NCBI GenBank assembly: GCA_041651335.1
Contig: JBAZJL010000002.1
Span: 52,988 to 116,987 of the forward strand
Reading direction: 5' to 3'
Source: UBA6220 sp041651335
Lineage (GTDB): Bacteria > Patescibacteriota > Minisyncoccia > Minisyncoccales > Minisyncoccaceae
DNA: 64,000 nucleotides
How positions within the stretch are numbered: the first letter of the stretch is position 1; each line of letters starts with the position of its first letter. Shown one piece after another: positions 41,360 through 50,170 of this stretch. The position numbers and the translations under genes were made by a program. Under the pieces are notes generated by a model, which saw only the letters and a program-made list of their open reading frames with translations, did not search any database and was not told the origin of the DNA.

Positions 41360-41388
41360 TTGATTAAAAGACTTAAAAATGCTAATTT
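41360..41388 (+). promoter_or_regulatory. Promoter of the phosphatase-ileS pair, predicted leaderless
   Basis: TTGATT (41360-41365), 17 bases, TAATTT (41383-41388) preceded by TG-C, 6 bases before the ATG at 41395. Transcription would begin at or next to the start codon. Confidence 0.5.
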
Positions 41389-41394
41389 ATCATT

Positions 41395-41985
41395 ATGAAT
41401 AAGGATTTAAAGAATCGATATTTTCTTTTAAGGCACGGAAAGAATATTCATCAAACTGAAAAAAAGGGCATTCTTTATAATTGGCCTGATGATACCCCCC
41501 CTTGTGAATTAATCGAAGAGGGGATTAAAGAAGTCCAAAAAGCTGGAGAAAATTTAAAAGATAAAAATATTGATGTTATTTTTTGTTCTGATATTTTTCG
41601 AACCAGGCAAACTGCTGGCTTGGTTTCGGAAATAATTGGATTAGAAAAAGATAAAATAATTTACGACGAGCGACTAAGAGATATTAATTGGGGAATTTTT
41701 GCAGGAAAAAACGAAAAACAAGCTTGGGATTTTTATAATTACGAATTAATCAAAAAAATTAATTTGGCTCCACCCCAAGGAGAAAACTGGATTGAATGTC
41801 AAAAGAGAATGATTTTAGTTTTAAAAGAAATTGAAGCAAAATATGAAAATAAAAATATTTTAATTGTTTCTCATGGGGATCCGCTTTGGCTTTTAGAGGG
41901 GTATTTGCGAGGACTGGATCCGAAGGAATTAATTATCAACAATACTCGTCAGGTTTTAAAAACTGGAGAGATAAGAATTATATGA
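41395..41985 (+). CDS. Histidine phosphatase family protein
   Basis: 196 residues. The catalytic RHG is in FLLRHGKNIH (about 11-20), with the second Arg in SDIFRTRQTA, the acid in DERLRDINWGIFAG and the late His in LIVSHGDPLW. All four pocket residues of the phosphoglycerate-mutase/phosphatase superfamily are present. The substrate is not evident. Its TGA overlaps the ATG of ileS. Confidence 0.9.
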   Translation: MNKDLKNRYFLLRHGKNIHQTEKKGILYNWPDDTPPCELIEEGIKEVQKAGENLKDKNIDVIFCSDIFRTRQTAGLVSEIIGLEKDKIIYDERLRDINWGIFAGKNEKQAWDFYNYELIKKINLAPPQGENWIECQKRMILVLKEIEAKYENKNILIVSHGDPLWLLEGYLRGLDPKELIINNTRQVLKTGEIRII

Positions 41986-44849
41986 ACAACGAAGAAAAAA
42001 TATTAGAGTTTTGGGAAAAACAGGATATTTTTCATAAATCTATTAAAAACAGAGAGAACTCTCCATTTTTTAGTTTTTACGATGGTCCGCCTTTTGCTAC
42101 GGGCAAGCCTCATTATGGGCATATTTTAACAACTGCGTTAAAAGATACGGTTTTAAGATACTGGACTATGAAGGGCTATCAGGTGCCGAGAAGGGTGGGT
42201 TGGGATTGTCATGGCCTGCCGATTGAAAACTTGATTGAAAAACAGATGGAAATTAAAACCAAAAAGCAGATTCAAGAAATGGGTTTGGAAAAATTTAATA
42301 ATGCTTGTCGAGCATCGGTTTTTACTTGTGTGGCTGATTTTGAAAATACCCTGAAAAGAGTGGGTCGCTGGGCAGATTACGATAAGGCTTATGCTACTTT
42401 GGAAAATAATTATATCGAATCGGTTTGGTGGGTTTTAAAGCAATTATGGAATAAAAAATTAGTGAAAAAGAATTATCGGGTTTCTCCTTATTGTCCTCGT
42501 TGCGGGACTACTTTGTCTAATTTCGAAGTTAATCAGGGATACAAAGAAACAAGAGATATTTCTATTTATGTAAAATTTAAAATTATTGAACAAGACTTTG
42601 AAAATGCTTATTTTTTGGTTTGGACTACCACGCCTTGGACCTTGCCCGGCAATTTGGCTTTGGCTGTTAATCCAGAATTGGAATATTGTTTAATTGAAAA
42701 TAATGGCGAAAAATATATTTTAGCCAAAGACCGTTTAGTAATAATTGAAGGGGATTTTGAAATTTTAAAACAATTTAAAGGAAAAATTTTGGCTAATAAA
42801 AAATATGAACCTATTTTTCCTTATTTTGAAAATATTGAAACAGAAAACAAAAAAAATGCTTTTCAGGTTTTATTAGGAGAATTTGTAACTGCGGAAGACG
42901 GAACTGGAATTGTTCACATAAATCCAATGCACGGAGAAGAAGACTATAATCTTGGCCAAAAATATAAATTGCCAACTTATCATTTAGTGGATGAAACCGG
43001 AAACTTTACCAAACAAGCAATTGATTATGAAAATTTAAACGTCAAAGAAGCAGATAAAAAAATAATCAAAGATTTAAAAGAAAATAATGTTTTTTATAAA
43101 CAGGAATTAATTGTTCATGAGTATCCTTATTGCTGGCGTTGCGATACTCCGCTTCTTTATTATGCTCTTGAGAGCTGGTATATTCTAGTAACAGAATTAA
43201 AAGAAAAATTATTAGCAAACAATCAAAAAATTAACTGGGTTCCTGGTCATATCAAAGAAGGTCGGTTTGGAAAATGGTTGGAGGGTGTTCGGGATTGGAA
43301 TTTTGCCCGAGATCGTTTTTGGGGAGCTCCGATTCCGATTTGGGAATGTCCTGATTGCAAAAAAACAATTTGCATAGAAAGTGTAGCCGAGTTAAAGCAA
43401 AACGCAGTCAAAGATTATGATTTAAAAGATTTGCATCGTCCTTACCTTGATGAAATAAAATTAAAATGTGAATGCGGAAAAGAAATGACTCGAATTCAAA
43501 GCGTATTTGATTGTTGGTTTGAATCAGGATCAATGCCTTATGCTCAATGGCATTATCCTTTTGAAAACAAAGAGTTGGTGGAAAAAACTTTTCCCGCTGA
43601 TTTTATTGTTGAGGGTTTGGATCAAACCAGAGGGTGGTTTTATACTTTGCACGTTATTGCTTCCGCTTTAACTTTGGACAATCTTGGCTTGGGAGAAAAT
43701 CAACCAGCATTTAAAAACGTGATTGTTAATGGTTTGGTTTTAGACGCTCAGGGGCGCAAATTAAGTAAAAAATTAAAAAATTATCCTGACCCGAAAGAGG
43801 TTTTTGATAAATATGGCGCCGACTCTTTACGTTATTTTTTACTATCTTCTTCAAATATTGGAGAAGAATATCGCTTTTCCGAAGATCGAGTAAAAGAAGT
43901 TTGGCGCAAGGTGATTTCTGGCTTGAATAATTGTTATGTTTTTTATGAAACTTATAAAGAAAAAGGGGATTTGATAGAAAACAATATTTCAAAAAATATT
44001 TTAGACCAATGGATTCTTTCTTGCTTAGAAAGATTAAACCAAGAAATAGACAAATGGATGGGGAAATACGAACTAACTAAAGCAGCAAGATTATTTAATG
44101 ATTTTATTGATGATTTTTCTAATTGGCATATTAGACGATCAAGACGGAGATTACAAAAACCAGAAACAAAAGAAGAAAAACAAGAAGCAATTGAAACAAT
44201 GCATTATGTTTTAACAAAATTAGTAAAATTGATTGCCCCATTTACTCCTTTTTTAGCCGAAGATTTATATCAAAAATTAAAACAAGAAACAGATCCAGAA
44301 AGCGTTCACCTTTGTGATTATCCCAGCGAAGAAAAATCATTAATTAATAATGATTTAGAAAAGCAAATGGCAGAAGCAAGAGAAATAGTGAATTTGGCTT
44401 TAGCCGAAAGACAAAAGCAAGGAATAAAAGTAAGGCAGCCATTGAAAGAATTAAAAATAAAGAATAATAATCTTAAAGAAGAATTTTTTTCATTGATTGC
44501 CGATGAAATAAACGTTAAAAAAATAACAAAAGATTTAGATTTAGAAAATAATATCTGGCTTGATTCTCAGATTACCCTGGAATTAAAAGAAGAGGGGGAT
44601 GTTCGAGAAATTATCAGACAAATTCAACAAATCAGAAAAGATTTAAATATGGTTCCAGCTGATCGAATTAATGTTCTCTACCAAGAATCAGATTTTTTTG
44701 ATAAAATAATAGCTAATAATAAAAATTATATTCTTGAAGAGGTTTTGGCTGATAAATTTATTATTCAAGAAAAAATTGATCAGGCCAAGGAAATAGAAAT
44801 TGGAGAAGAAAAAATTGTTTTGGGAATAATCAAAACAAGAAATATTTAA
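41982..44849 (+). CDS. ileS: Isoleucyl-tRNA synthetase, eukaryote/archaeal-like type
   Basis: 955 residues from MNNEEKILEFWEKQ; upstream open codons belong to the phosphatase frame. HIGH site: FATGKPHYGHILTT. The CP1 editing domain has the threonine-rich WTTTPWTLPGNLA. The KMSKS site reads GRKLSKKLKNYPDP, the form typical of the eukaryotic-like IleS branch rather than the classic bacterial KMSKSLGN. The zinc-like CECGKE and CPDCKKT sites are internal, and no C-terminal zinc finger follows. Confidence 0.94.
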   Translation: MNNEEKILEFWEKQDIFHKSIKNRENSPFFSFYDGPPFATGKPHYGHILTTALKDTVLRYWTMKGYQVPRRVGWDCHGLPIENLIEKQMEIKTKKQIQEMGLEKFNNACRASVFTCVADFENTLKRVGRWADYDKAYATLENNYIESVWWVLKQLWNKKLVKKNYRVSPYCPRCGTTLSNFEVNQGYKETRDISIYVKFKIIEQDFENAYFLVWTTTPWTLPGNLALAVNPELEYCLIENNGEKYILAKDRLVIIEGDFEILKQFKGKILANKKYEPIFPYFENIETENKKNAFQVLLGEFVTAEDGTGIVHINPMHGEEDYNLGQKYKLPTYHLVDETGNFTKQAIDYENLNVKEADKKIIKDLKENNVFYKQELIVHEYPYCWRCDTPLLYYALESWYILVTELKEKLLANNQKINWVPGHIKEGRFGKWLEGVRDWNFARDRFWGAPIPIWECPDCKKTICIESVAELKQNAVKDYDLKDLHRPYLDEIKLKCECGKEMTRIQSVFDCWFESGSMPYAQWHYPFENKELVEKTFPADFIVEGLDQTRGWFYTLHVIASALTLDNLGLGENQPAFKNVIVNGLVLDAQGRKLSKKLKNYPDPKEVFDKYGADSLRYFLLSSSNIGEEYRFSEDRVKEVWRKVISGLNNCYVFYETYKEKGDLIENNISKNILDQWILSCLERLNQEIDKWMGKYELTKAARLFNDFIDDFSNWHIRRSRRRLQKPETKEEKQEAIETMHYVLTKLVKLIAPFTPFLAEDLYQKLKQETDPESVHLCDYPSEEKSLINNDLEKQMAEAREIVNLALAERQKQGIKVRQPLKELKIKNNNLKEEFFSLIADEINVKKITKDLDLENNIWLDSQITLELKEEGDVREIIRQIQQIRKDLNMVPADRINVLYQESDFFDKIIANNKNYILEEVLADKFIIQEKIDQAKEIEIGEEKIVLGIIKTRNI

Positions 44850-44860
44850 AAAATATAAAC

Positions 44861-45166
44861 ATGGATAATTTTTCTTTGCCAATAGACAAGCCCGGAAGCA
44901 AGCAAAATTTTTCAGCCTCGCAAATGACTTTTCAAGGAGAAGATGGCAAAAGGATACGCCTAGGAGAAAAAGAAGATTCAAAAAGAAGTGGTTATAATCT
45001 TAGAAAAACTCCTCGAGGCACGAAGCAGGCAGAAAAACAAGATTTCAAAAAATACAAACAAAATATTAATGCTATCAAAGAAAGGGTTGAATTAAAAAAG
45101 AACCCTATTAGCAAAGAAGAGCAAGAGAATCTAAGGTTTTATAAAATAAAGTTTTTTAAAAAATGA
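44861..45166 (+). CDS. Short hydrophilic protein of unknown function
   Basis: 101 residues, rich in Lys, Glu, Gln and Asn, no membrane segment and no motif I know. It begins MDNFSLPIDKPGSKQNF and ends YKIKFFKK. It is probably disordered in the first half and helical in the second. Its stop overlaps the ATG of the surface protein that follows (ATGA), so they are likely translated together and may work together. Confidence 0.6.
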   Translation: MDNFSLPIDKPGSKQNFSASQMTFQGEDGKRIRLGEKEDSKRSGYNLRKTPRGTKQAEKQDFKKYKQNINAIKERVELKKNPISKEEQENLRFYKIKFFKK

Positions 45167-46782
45167 AAATACGAAATATTATTATCTTATTAGTGGTTAT
45201 TGCTTTAGCGGTTGGAGCTTTTTCTTGGTATAAAATGTCTTATTCCAAGCAGGTAATGTATTTGGAAATTTTAGGACCCAGCAAAACTGATATGGGAGAA
45301 AACATTACTTATACTGTAAAATATAAAAATAATGGCAATGTTCGCTTGGAAAGCCCAGAAATGTTTTTTACTTTTCCAGAAGGAGCGATTGTTGAAAACG
45401 GGCAAAGAGTAGTCCATTTGGATTCCAGCGCCCTAAAAGGGGATATTTATCCAGGAGAAGAAAGATCAGTTCAATTTACTACTCGTTTATTGGGACAGGC
45501 TAATGAAACAAAAAAAGCCGAAGCTAGAATTTCTTTTCAACCTTCGGGGCTAAAAACAAAAAATGAAGTAAACACTACCTTTACTACTATTTTAGGAAGC
45601 GTGCCTATTAATTTAATTATTCAAATGCCGGATCAAGTGGCAAATAATAAAACTTTTACGGTAAATTTTAATTATTCTTCCAATGTTTCTTATCCTTTGA
45701 ACGATTTAACAATCAAGGCGCAAATTCCTGCCGAATTTACTATTACTACTCAAAAACCAAAAGGATTGGATAATGAATGGAGCATTTCAACTTTAAACGA
45801 ATTAGATAGCGGCAACATTCAATTAACAGGATCTTTGACTGGAAGCGATCAAGATAAAAAAGTGTTTAAAGTTCAGCTGGGAATTTGGGAAAATGGAAAT
45901 TTTGTAATTTTAAAAGAATCAATTCGAAGCGTGCAGATTATTGCTCCTTCAATATACTTAACTCAGATTGTAAATAATAGCGATGCTTATGTGGCTTCAA
46001 CAGGGGATCAGCTTCATTATGAAATATCATTTATGAATATTGGCCAAGATGCAATGCAGAATATGGTTTTGATCAGCCGATTAAATACTAATAATATTGA
46101 TTTAAATTCTATTATTGTTCCCAATGGAAATTATCAACAAGGAGATAATTCCATTGTTTGGGACAGTGCGCATATTCCAGAGCTTAATTATTTGGCTCCA
46201 GGTCAAGGAGGAAAAGTTGAATTTTGGGTAAATGTGAATAAACGTTGGAATATGGATAGCCCTGGCAATGCTAATCCGATAATTAAAAATAGCGTAACCG
46301 TAGGAGCAAACACTCAAGAATTTATTACAAAAATAAACTCTTCGCTTGTTGCCGAACAAAAAATTTATAATCAAAGTCAATATTTTACCAATTCTGGGCC
46401 TTATCCTCTTCAGATTGGCCAAAAAACTTATTTAACCGTAGAATGGTCAGCCAAAAATTATTATAATAATATGGAAGGTGTAACCATGAGGGCAGTTCTT
46501 TCTCCAAATGTTTTTTACGAGAATAAGATTTGGCCGGAAACAGCAAAAATAACTTATGATGAAAATACCAGAGAAGTAACTTGTTTGATCGGAATAATGG
46601 AAGCTGGAGAGGGGATTTTAAAAGAAATGCCCAAATGCGCTTTTCAAGTTTCCGCTGTTCCAGAACTTAGCGAAGATATTTTAATTACTGGATCAGTGCA
46701 CATTACCGGCAATGACCAGTGGACCGGTAAACAACTAAGCTCGCAATCAGAGCCAGCTTATGCGCCTATAGCAAACCAATAA
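45163..46782 (+). CDS. Membrane-anchored extracellular protein with beta-sandwich repeats (DUF11-like)
   Basis: 539 residues: an N-terminal anchor (about 4-22), then a long extracytoplasmic part with at least three repeats of an Ig-like/DUF11-like motif (TDMGENITYTVKYKNNGNVRL, YVASTGDQLHYEISFMNIGQDAM, LQIGQKTYLTVEWSAKNYYNNM). Such domains make cell-surface fibres or adhesion proteins. No enzyme motif. It lies between an unknown small gene and two pilin-like genes, forming a surface cluster. Confidence 0.75.
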   Translation: MKIRNIIILLVVIALAVGAFSWYKMSYSKQVMYLEILGPSKTDMGENITYTVKYKNNGNVRLESPEMFFTFPEGAIVENGQRVVHLDSSALKGDIYPGEERSVQFTTRLLGQANETKKAEARISFQPSGLKTKNEVNTTFTTILGSVPINLIIQMPDQVANNKTFTVNFNYSSNVSYPLNDLTIKAQIPAEFTITTQKPKGLDNEWSISTLNELDSGNIQLTGSLTGSDQDKKVFKVQLGIWENGNFVILKESIRSVQIIAPSIYLTQIVNNSDAYVASTGDQLHYEISFMNIGQDAMQNMVLISRLNTNNIDLNSIIVPNGNYQQGDNSIVWDSAHIPELNYLAPGQGGKVEFWVNVNKRWNMDSPGNANPIIKNSVTVGANTQEFITKINSSLVAEQKIYNQSQYFTNSGPYPLQIGQKTYLTVEWSAKNYYNNMEGVTMRAVLSPNVFYENKIWPETAKITYDENTREVTCLIGIMEAGEGILKEMPKCAFQVSAVPELSEDILITGSVHITGNDQWTGKQLSSQSEPAYAPIANQ

Positions 46783-46792
46783 TAAAAATATT

Positions 46793-47206
46793 TTGGACAA
46801 AAAAACTTTTGAAATATCATTTTTCAAATTGTTGGCCATGATTGCTGTTTTTGGCGTTTCCTTGGGGACCCCAATTTTATTTTTTAAAAGCTTGGAAGAA
46901 TCAGCGAATAATTTATTAATCAAGAAAAATTTGGAAATAGTTAGAAATTGGGCAGAAATAAAAAAACTAAAAAATGGAAATTATTTTGGCCTAGAGAATG
47001 ATAGCGAAATTTTAAACATTTCAAAAAAAATAAAAGATTTGGGAGGAGCAATGGAAATTTATCTTAGTGTAAATAATAATTATTATTGCGCAAAATCAAA
47101 TTTTATAAAATCGCAAAAAAATAAAAATTGGTGCGTTGACTCATCTAATTATTCTGGTTCGGAAAGTTTGCAATGCAAAACAAACTTAATACCTCATTGC
47201 CGTTAA
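46793..47206 (+). CDS. Pseudopilin-like membrane protein
   Basis: 137 residues from a TTG start; the next ATG is 45 bases downstream and would cut into the hydrophobic helix (about 11-31). A pilin-like stalk helix follows (LLIKKNLEIVRNWAEIKKLKNGNYFGLE), then a small C-terminal domain with Cys residues (YYCAKSN, WCVDSSNYSGSESLQC). The architecture resembles a minor pilin, but no FTLIE-type processing site is visible, so it may stay as an anchored subunit. Function inferred from its neighbours. Confidence 0.6.
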   Translation: MDKKTFEISFFKLLAMIAVFGVSLGTPILFFKSLEESANNLLIKKNLEIVRNWAEIKKLKNGNYFGLENDSEILNISKKIKDLGGAMEIYLSVNNNYYCAKSNFIKSQKNKNWCVDSSNYSGSESLQCKTNLIPHCR

Positions 47207-47215
47207 TATTTTCCA

Positions 47216-47244
47216 GAATGTTTGGGAGCTTAGCTCCCAAACAT
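47216..47244. repeat. 29-base palindromic hairpin, copy 1
   Basis: ATGTTTGGGAGC / GCTCCCAAACAT with loop TTA. An exact 29-base copy is at 48668-48696, so the two bracket the second DUF2341 gene. This copy has no T-run after it, so it is a weak terminator at most. Confidence 0.8.
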
Positions 47245-47282
47245 GAGTTTAAAGCATATTTCATTTGTCTTGTCTTTTTTCA

Positions 47283-47311
47283 TTTTCAAGATTAATATAT
47301 TTTGATATAAT
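47283..47311 (+). promoter_or_regulatory. Promoter of the second DUF2341 gene
   Basis: TTTTCA (47283-47288), 17 bases, TATAAT (47306-47311), with TG one base before it (extended -10). About 37 bases before the ACG codon discussed at the next gene. Confidence 0.6.
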
Positions 47312-47348
47312 GTTTTTAATAAACAAAAAACATTTTAATTATTAACAA

Positions 47349-48614
47349 ACGAATTCTAAAAAGCTTATTGCTTTTACCTTAATCGAGCTCTTGGTCGTGA
47401 TTGCTATCGTGGGTATCTTATCTGGCTTTGTTTTAGTTTCTTTGAACTCGGCCACTGATTCTGCTAATGACGCTCGTCGGAAATCAGACTTATCCCAGAT
47501 TGTCAAAGCTTTGTTAGTCTATAACACCTCCAATCCTACTTATCCCATTGAAACCTGTAGCATTGGTTCAACCTGTTCAGCCACTGTAAACAATGCTTTA
47601 GGTCAAGCATCAGGAATTACTGGCCCAAACAACACTTATTACACCTATTCTTCAATTGATGGAACTAGTTTTACTGTTTCTGCGATTATGTCTGATACTG
47701 ATATCTATTCCTATGACTCTGAAACAGGGTATAGCGAATCACCAGCTGAACCAGGATTGCCAGGTTATGCTAAAAGACAGCCCATTACTATCAATTCCGC
47801 TTCTGCTTTAACAGATTATCAAGTTAAGCTAACCATTACCTATGATTCTGATATGCAACCTGATTTTGATGATCTCCGCTTCACTTCTGCTGACGGCACT
47901 ACCGAACTTAGCTATTGGCTAGAATCAAAAACAGATTCCACTACTGCCATTGTCTGGGTAAAGGTTCCCAGCTTAGCCAGCGGCGACAACACCCTGTATA
48001 TGTATTATGCCAATGCGTCTGCCACCACGGCTTCGAATGGGGATAATACGTTTGAATTATTTGATGACTTTCTTGGAACATCATTAGATACAACAAAGTG
48101 GTATGTTGTTTATGGTTCTCCTAGCGTTATAAACTCAACATTAGTGGTTGCTAGCGCAGAAGTATTTTCTGGCTTTCTTCCTGCTAACGATATGATTTTA
48201 GAGGCTCGTTTAAAAACTTCAACTTATGGAGGATCTAGCGATGCAATGGAATTTGGATATACAGTTAATGTTTGGACTTATTGTGCTCGAATGTTCTTTT
48301 GTGGCTCTGAATATCGTCAAAAATATGTACATCGTACAACAGGGGGATATACTGCTTATAACATTCCTTCTTGGTCTGCAAATGAATGGCACTTGGTGCG
48401 CTTTAAGGCTGGCCCAACATCTGGAAAATGGTCTGTTGATCGTAGCGAGGCAGAAACTACGATTACGACTGGTTATGCGCATCCAATGACATCAGATAGA
48501 ATTATTTTTCGAGCCTATCCAGCGGCCTATACTCTTACTGCCGATTGGGTTTTTATTCGTAAGTATGCTACCACTGAGCCAACCCCATCATTTGGCGTTG
48601 AACAAAACAATTAA
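47349..48614 (+). CDS. Second DUF2341 prepilin-like protein, start codon apparently ACG
   Basis: 421 codons, paralogue of 1556-2953: class III leader KKLIAFTLIELLVVIAIVG, a short stalk, then DUF2341 (DYQVKLTITYDSDMQPDFDDLRF, YWLESKTD, YMYYANAS) and a LamG-like end. The frame is open from 47346, but no ATG, GTG or TTG stands before the leader. The codon in the ATG position (47349-47351) reads ACG, followed by NSKKL. The first normal start is a TTG at 47391, which would remove the processing site. Either ACG is used, or the copy is newly silenced, or there is a one-base error. Codons are richer in C at position three than in neighbouring genes. Confidence 0.6.
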   Translation, partial: TNSKKLIAFTLIELLVVIAIVGILSGFVLVSLNSATDSANDARRKSDLSQIVKALLVYNTSNPTYPIETCSIGSTCSATVNNALGQASGITGPNNTYYTYSSIDGTSFTVSAIMSDTDIYSYDSETGYSESPAEPGLPGYAKRQPITINSASALTDYQVKLTITYDSDMQPDFDDLRFTSADGTTELSYWLESKTDSTTAIVWVKVPSLASGDNTLYMYYANASATTASNGDNTFELFDDFLGTSLDTTKWYVVYGSPSVINSTLVVASAEVFSGFLPANDMILEARLKTSTYGGSSDAMEFGYTVNVWTYCARMFFCGSEYRQKYVHRTTGGYTAYNIPSWSANEWHLVRFKAGPTSGKWSVDRSEAETTITTGYAHPMTSDRIIFRAYPAAYTLTADWVFIRKYATTEPTPSFGVEQNN

Positions 48615-48622
48615 AAATTTTA

Positions 48623-48648
48623 AACCGCTTCGGCGGTTTTCTTTTTTA
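48623..48648 (+). terminator. Terminator of the second DUF2341 gene
   Basis: AAACCGC, TTCG tetraloop, GCGGTTT, then TCTTTTTT. Confidence 0.85.
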
Positions 48649-48667
48649 TGTACTTAAAAGAGTTAAA

Positions 48668-48696
48668 GAATGTTTGGGAGCTTAGCTCCCAAACAT
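48668..48696. repeat. 29-base palindromic hairpin, copy 2
   Basis: Exact copy of 47216-47244; followed by CTTTATTT, so here it can act as a terminator. It lies directly upstream of the glyS promoter. Confidence 0.8.
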
Positions 48697-48707
48697 TCTT
48701 TATTTGG

Positions 48708-48735
48708 TTGCGAAAGGCTAAAAATATGCTAAAAT
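48708..48735 (+). promoter_or_regulatory. Promoter of glyS
   Basis: TTGCGA (48708-48713), 16 bases, TAAAAT (48730-48735) with TG-C in front (extended -10). Confidence 0.55.
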
Positions 48736-48778
48736 CAAAACAAGATTACGATTTTTATTATTATAAATATTTGAATTT

Positions 48779-50167
48779 ATGGAAGATAATTTAGATAAAA
48801 TTACCTCATTTTGCAAAAGAAAAGGATTTGTTTTTCAATCATCGGAAATTTATGGCGGTTTTTCTGCTGTTTATGATTATGGCCATTACGGTGCTTTATT
48901 GAAAAATAATATTCAAAACGCTTGGCTTAAACACATGGTTCAATTAAGAAGAGATGTTGTTTTATTAGACAGTGCTATTTTTATGCACCCTTTAACCTGG
49001 AAAGCTTCTGGGCATGTTGATAGTTTTGATGATCCTCAGATTGATTGTAAAAAGTGCAAAGCCAGAATGCGAGCTGACCATATTTTAGAATTATTTAATA
49101 TTAACGCCGATAAAGAGTCTTTAGAATTTATCAATCTTGAATTAGATAAATTGCGGGAATTAGGAAAATTAAAATGTCAGTTTTGCGGTTCAACTGATTT
49201 AACGCCAGCCAAAAGATTTTCTTTGATGGTAAAATCAAATCTTGGCTCTCCAACAGATTCTTTAAGCGAAACCGAAATTGTTTATTTGCGTCCAGAAACT
49301 TGCGGAGGAATTTATTTGAATTATAAAAATATAATGGATTCTTTGCGGGTAAAATTACCATTTGGGATTGCTCAAGTTGGCAAGGCTTTTCGAAATGAAA
49401 TCGTAGCTAGACAATTTATTTTTCGAACAAGAGAATTTGAACAAATGGAAATGCAGTATTTTTTAAGACCTGAAGAAATGGACGAAAAATATGAAGAATG
49501 GAGAGATGTTCGTTGGCAGTGGTATTTAGAATATGGAATTAATCCAGAAAGTATTCAATGGCACGAACATGAAAAGCTGGCTCATTATGCGTCAAGGGCT
49601 TATGACATAGAATATAATTTTAGATCTTTAGGAGGATTTAAAGAAGTAGAAGGAATTCACGCTCGAGGCAATTGGGATTTGTCTCGACATTCAGAGTTCT
49701 CTGGGCAAGATTTAACTTATTTTGATGAAAAAACAAATGAAAGATTTTTGCCCCATATTTTAGAAACTTCAGCAGGATTAAATCGATTATTTTTAATGTT
49801 TTTAGACAATGCTTACACCGAAGAAGAGGTAAATGGAGAGACAAGAATTGTTTTAAAGCTAGACAAGCGTTTGGCGCCAGTAAAAATAGCTATTTTCCCA
49901 TTATTAAAAAACAAGCCGGAATTAATGGAAAAGGCCGGAGAAGTTTTTTCTTTATTGAATTCTGAATTTATGTGTGAATTTGATGCGAGTGGCAACATTG
50001 GAAAAAGTTATCGGCGCCAAGATGAAATTGGCACGCCTTATTGTGTAACTATAGATTTTGAAAGCTTGGAAGATAATTCTGTAACCGTGAGAGATCGAGA
50101 CACAATGGCCCAAGAAAGAATCAGCATTAATAATCTTTTGGATTATTTTATTAATAAATTAAAATAA
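48779..50167 (+). CDS. glyS: Glycyl-tRNA synthetase (class II, homodimer type)
   Basis: 462 residues, single-chain type as in archaea, eukaryotes and many bacteria, not the alpha2beta2 type. Motif 1 region: SSEIYGGFSAVYDYGHYG. Zn-like CKKCKARMRADH and CQFCGS. Motif 2: VGKAFRNEIVARQFIFRTREFEQMEMQYF. Motif 3: GLNRLFLMFLDNAY. The C-terminal anticodon-binding domain (LAPVKIAIFPLL, GKSYRRQDEIGTPYCVTID) is complete. It charges tRNA-Gly. Confidence 0.96.
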   Translation: MEDNLDKITSFCKRKGFVFQSSEIYGGFSAVYDYGHYGALLKNNIQNAWLKHMVQLRRDVVLLDSAIFMHPLTWKASGHVDSFDDPQIDCKKCKARMRADHILELFNINADKESLEFINLELDKLRELGKLKCQFCGSTDLTPAKRFSLMVKSNLGSPTDSLSETEIVYLRPETCGGIYLNYKNIMDSLRVKLPFGIAQVGKAFRNEIVARQFIFRTREFEQMEMQYFLRPEEMDEKYEEWRDVRWQWYLEYGINPESIQWHEHEKLAHYASRAYDIEYNFRSLGGFKEVEGIHARGNWDLSRHSEFSGQDLTYFDEKTNERFLPHILETSAGLNRLFLMFLDNAYTEEEVNGETRIVLKLDKRLAPVKIAIFPLLKNKPELMEKAGEVFSLLNSEFMCEFDASGNIGKSYRRQDEIGTPYCVTIDFESLEDNSVTVRDRDTMAQERISINNLLDYFINKLK

Positions 50168-50170
50168 AAT

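Noticed and set aside
47216..48696. Insertion sequence or transposon bounded by the 29-base copies
   Set aside because: The copies are self-palindromic, no transposase lies between them, and no target-site duplication is seen.
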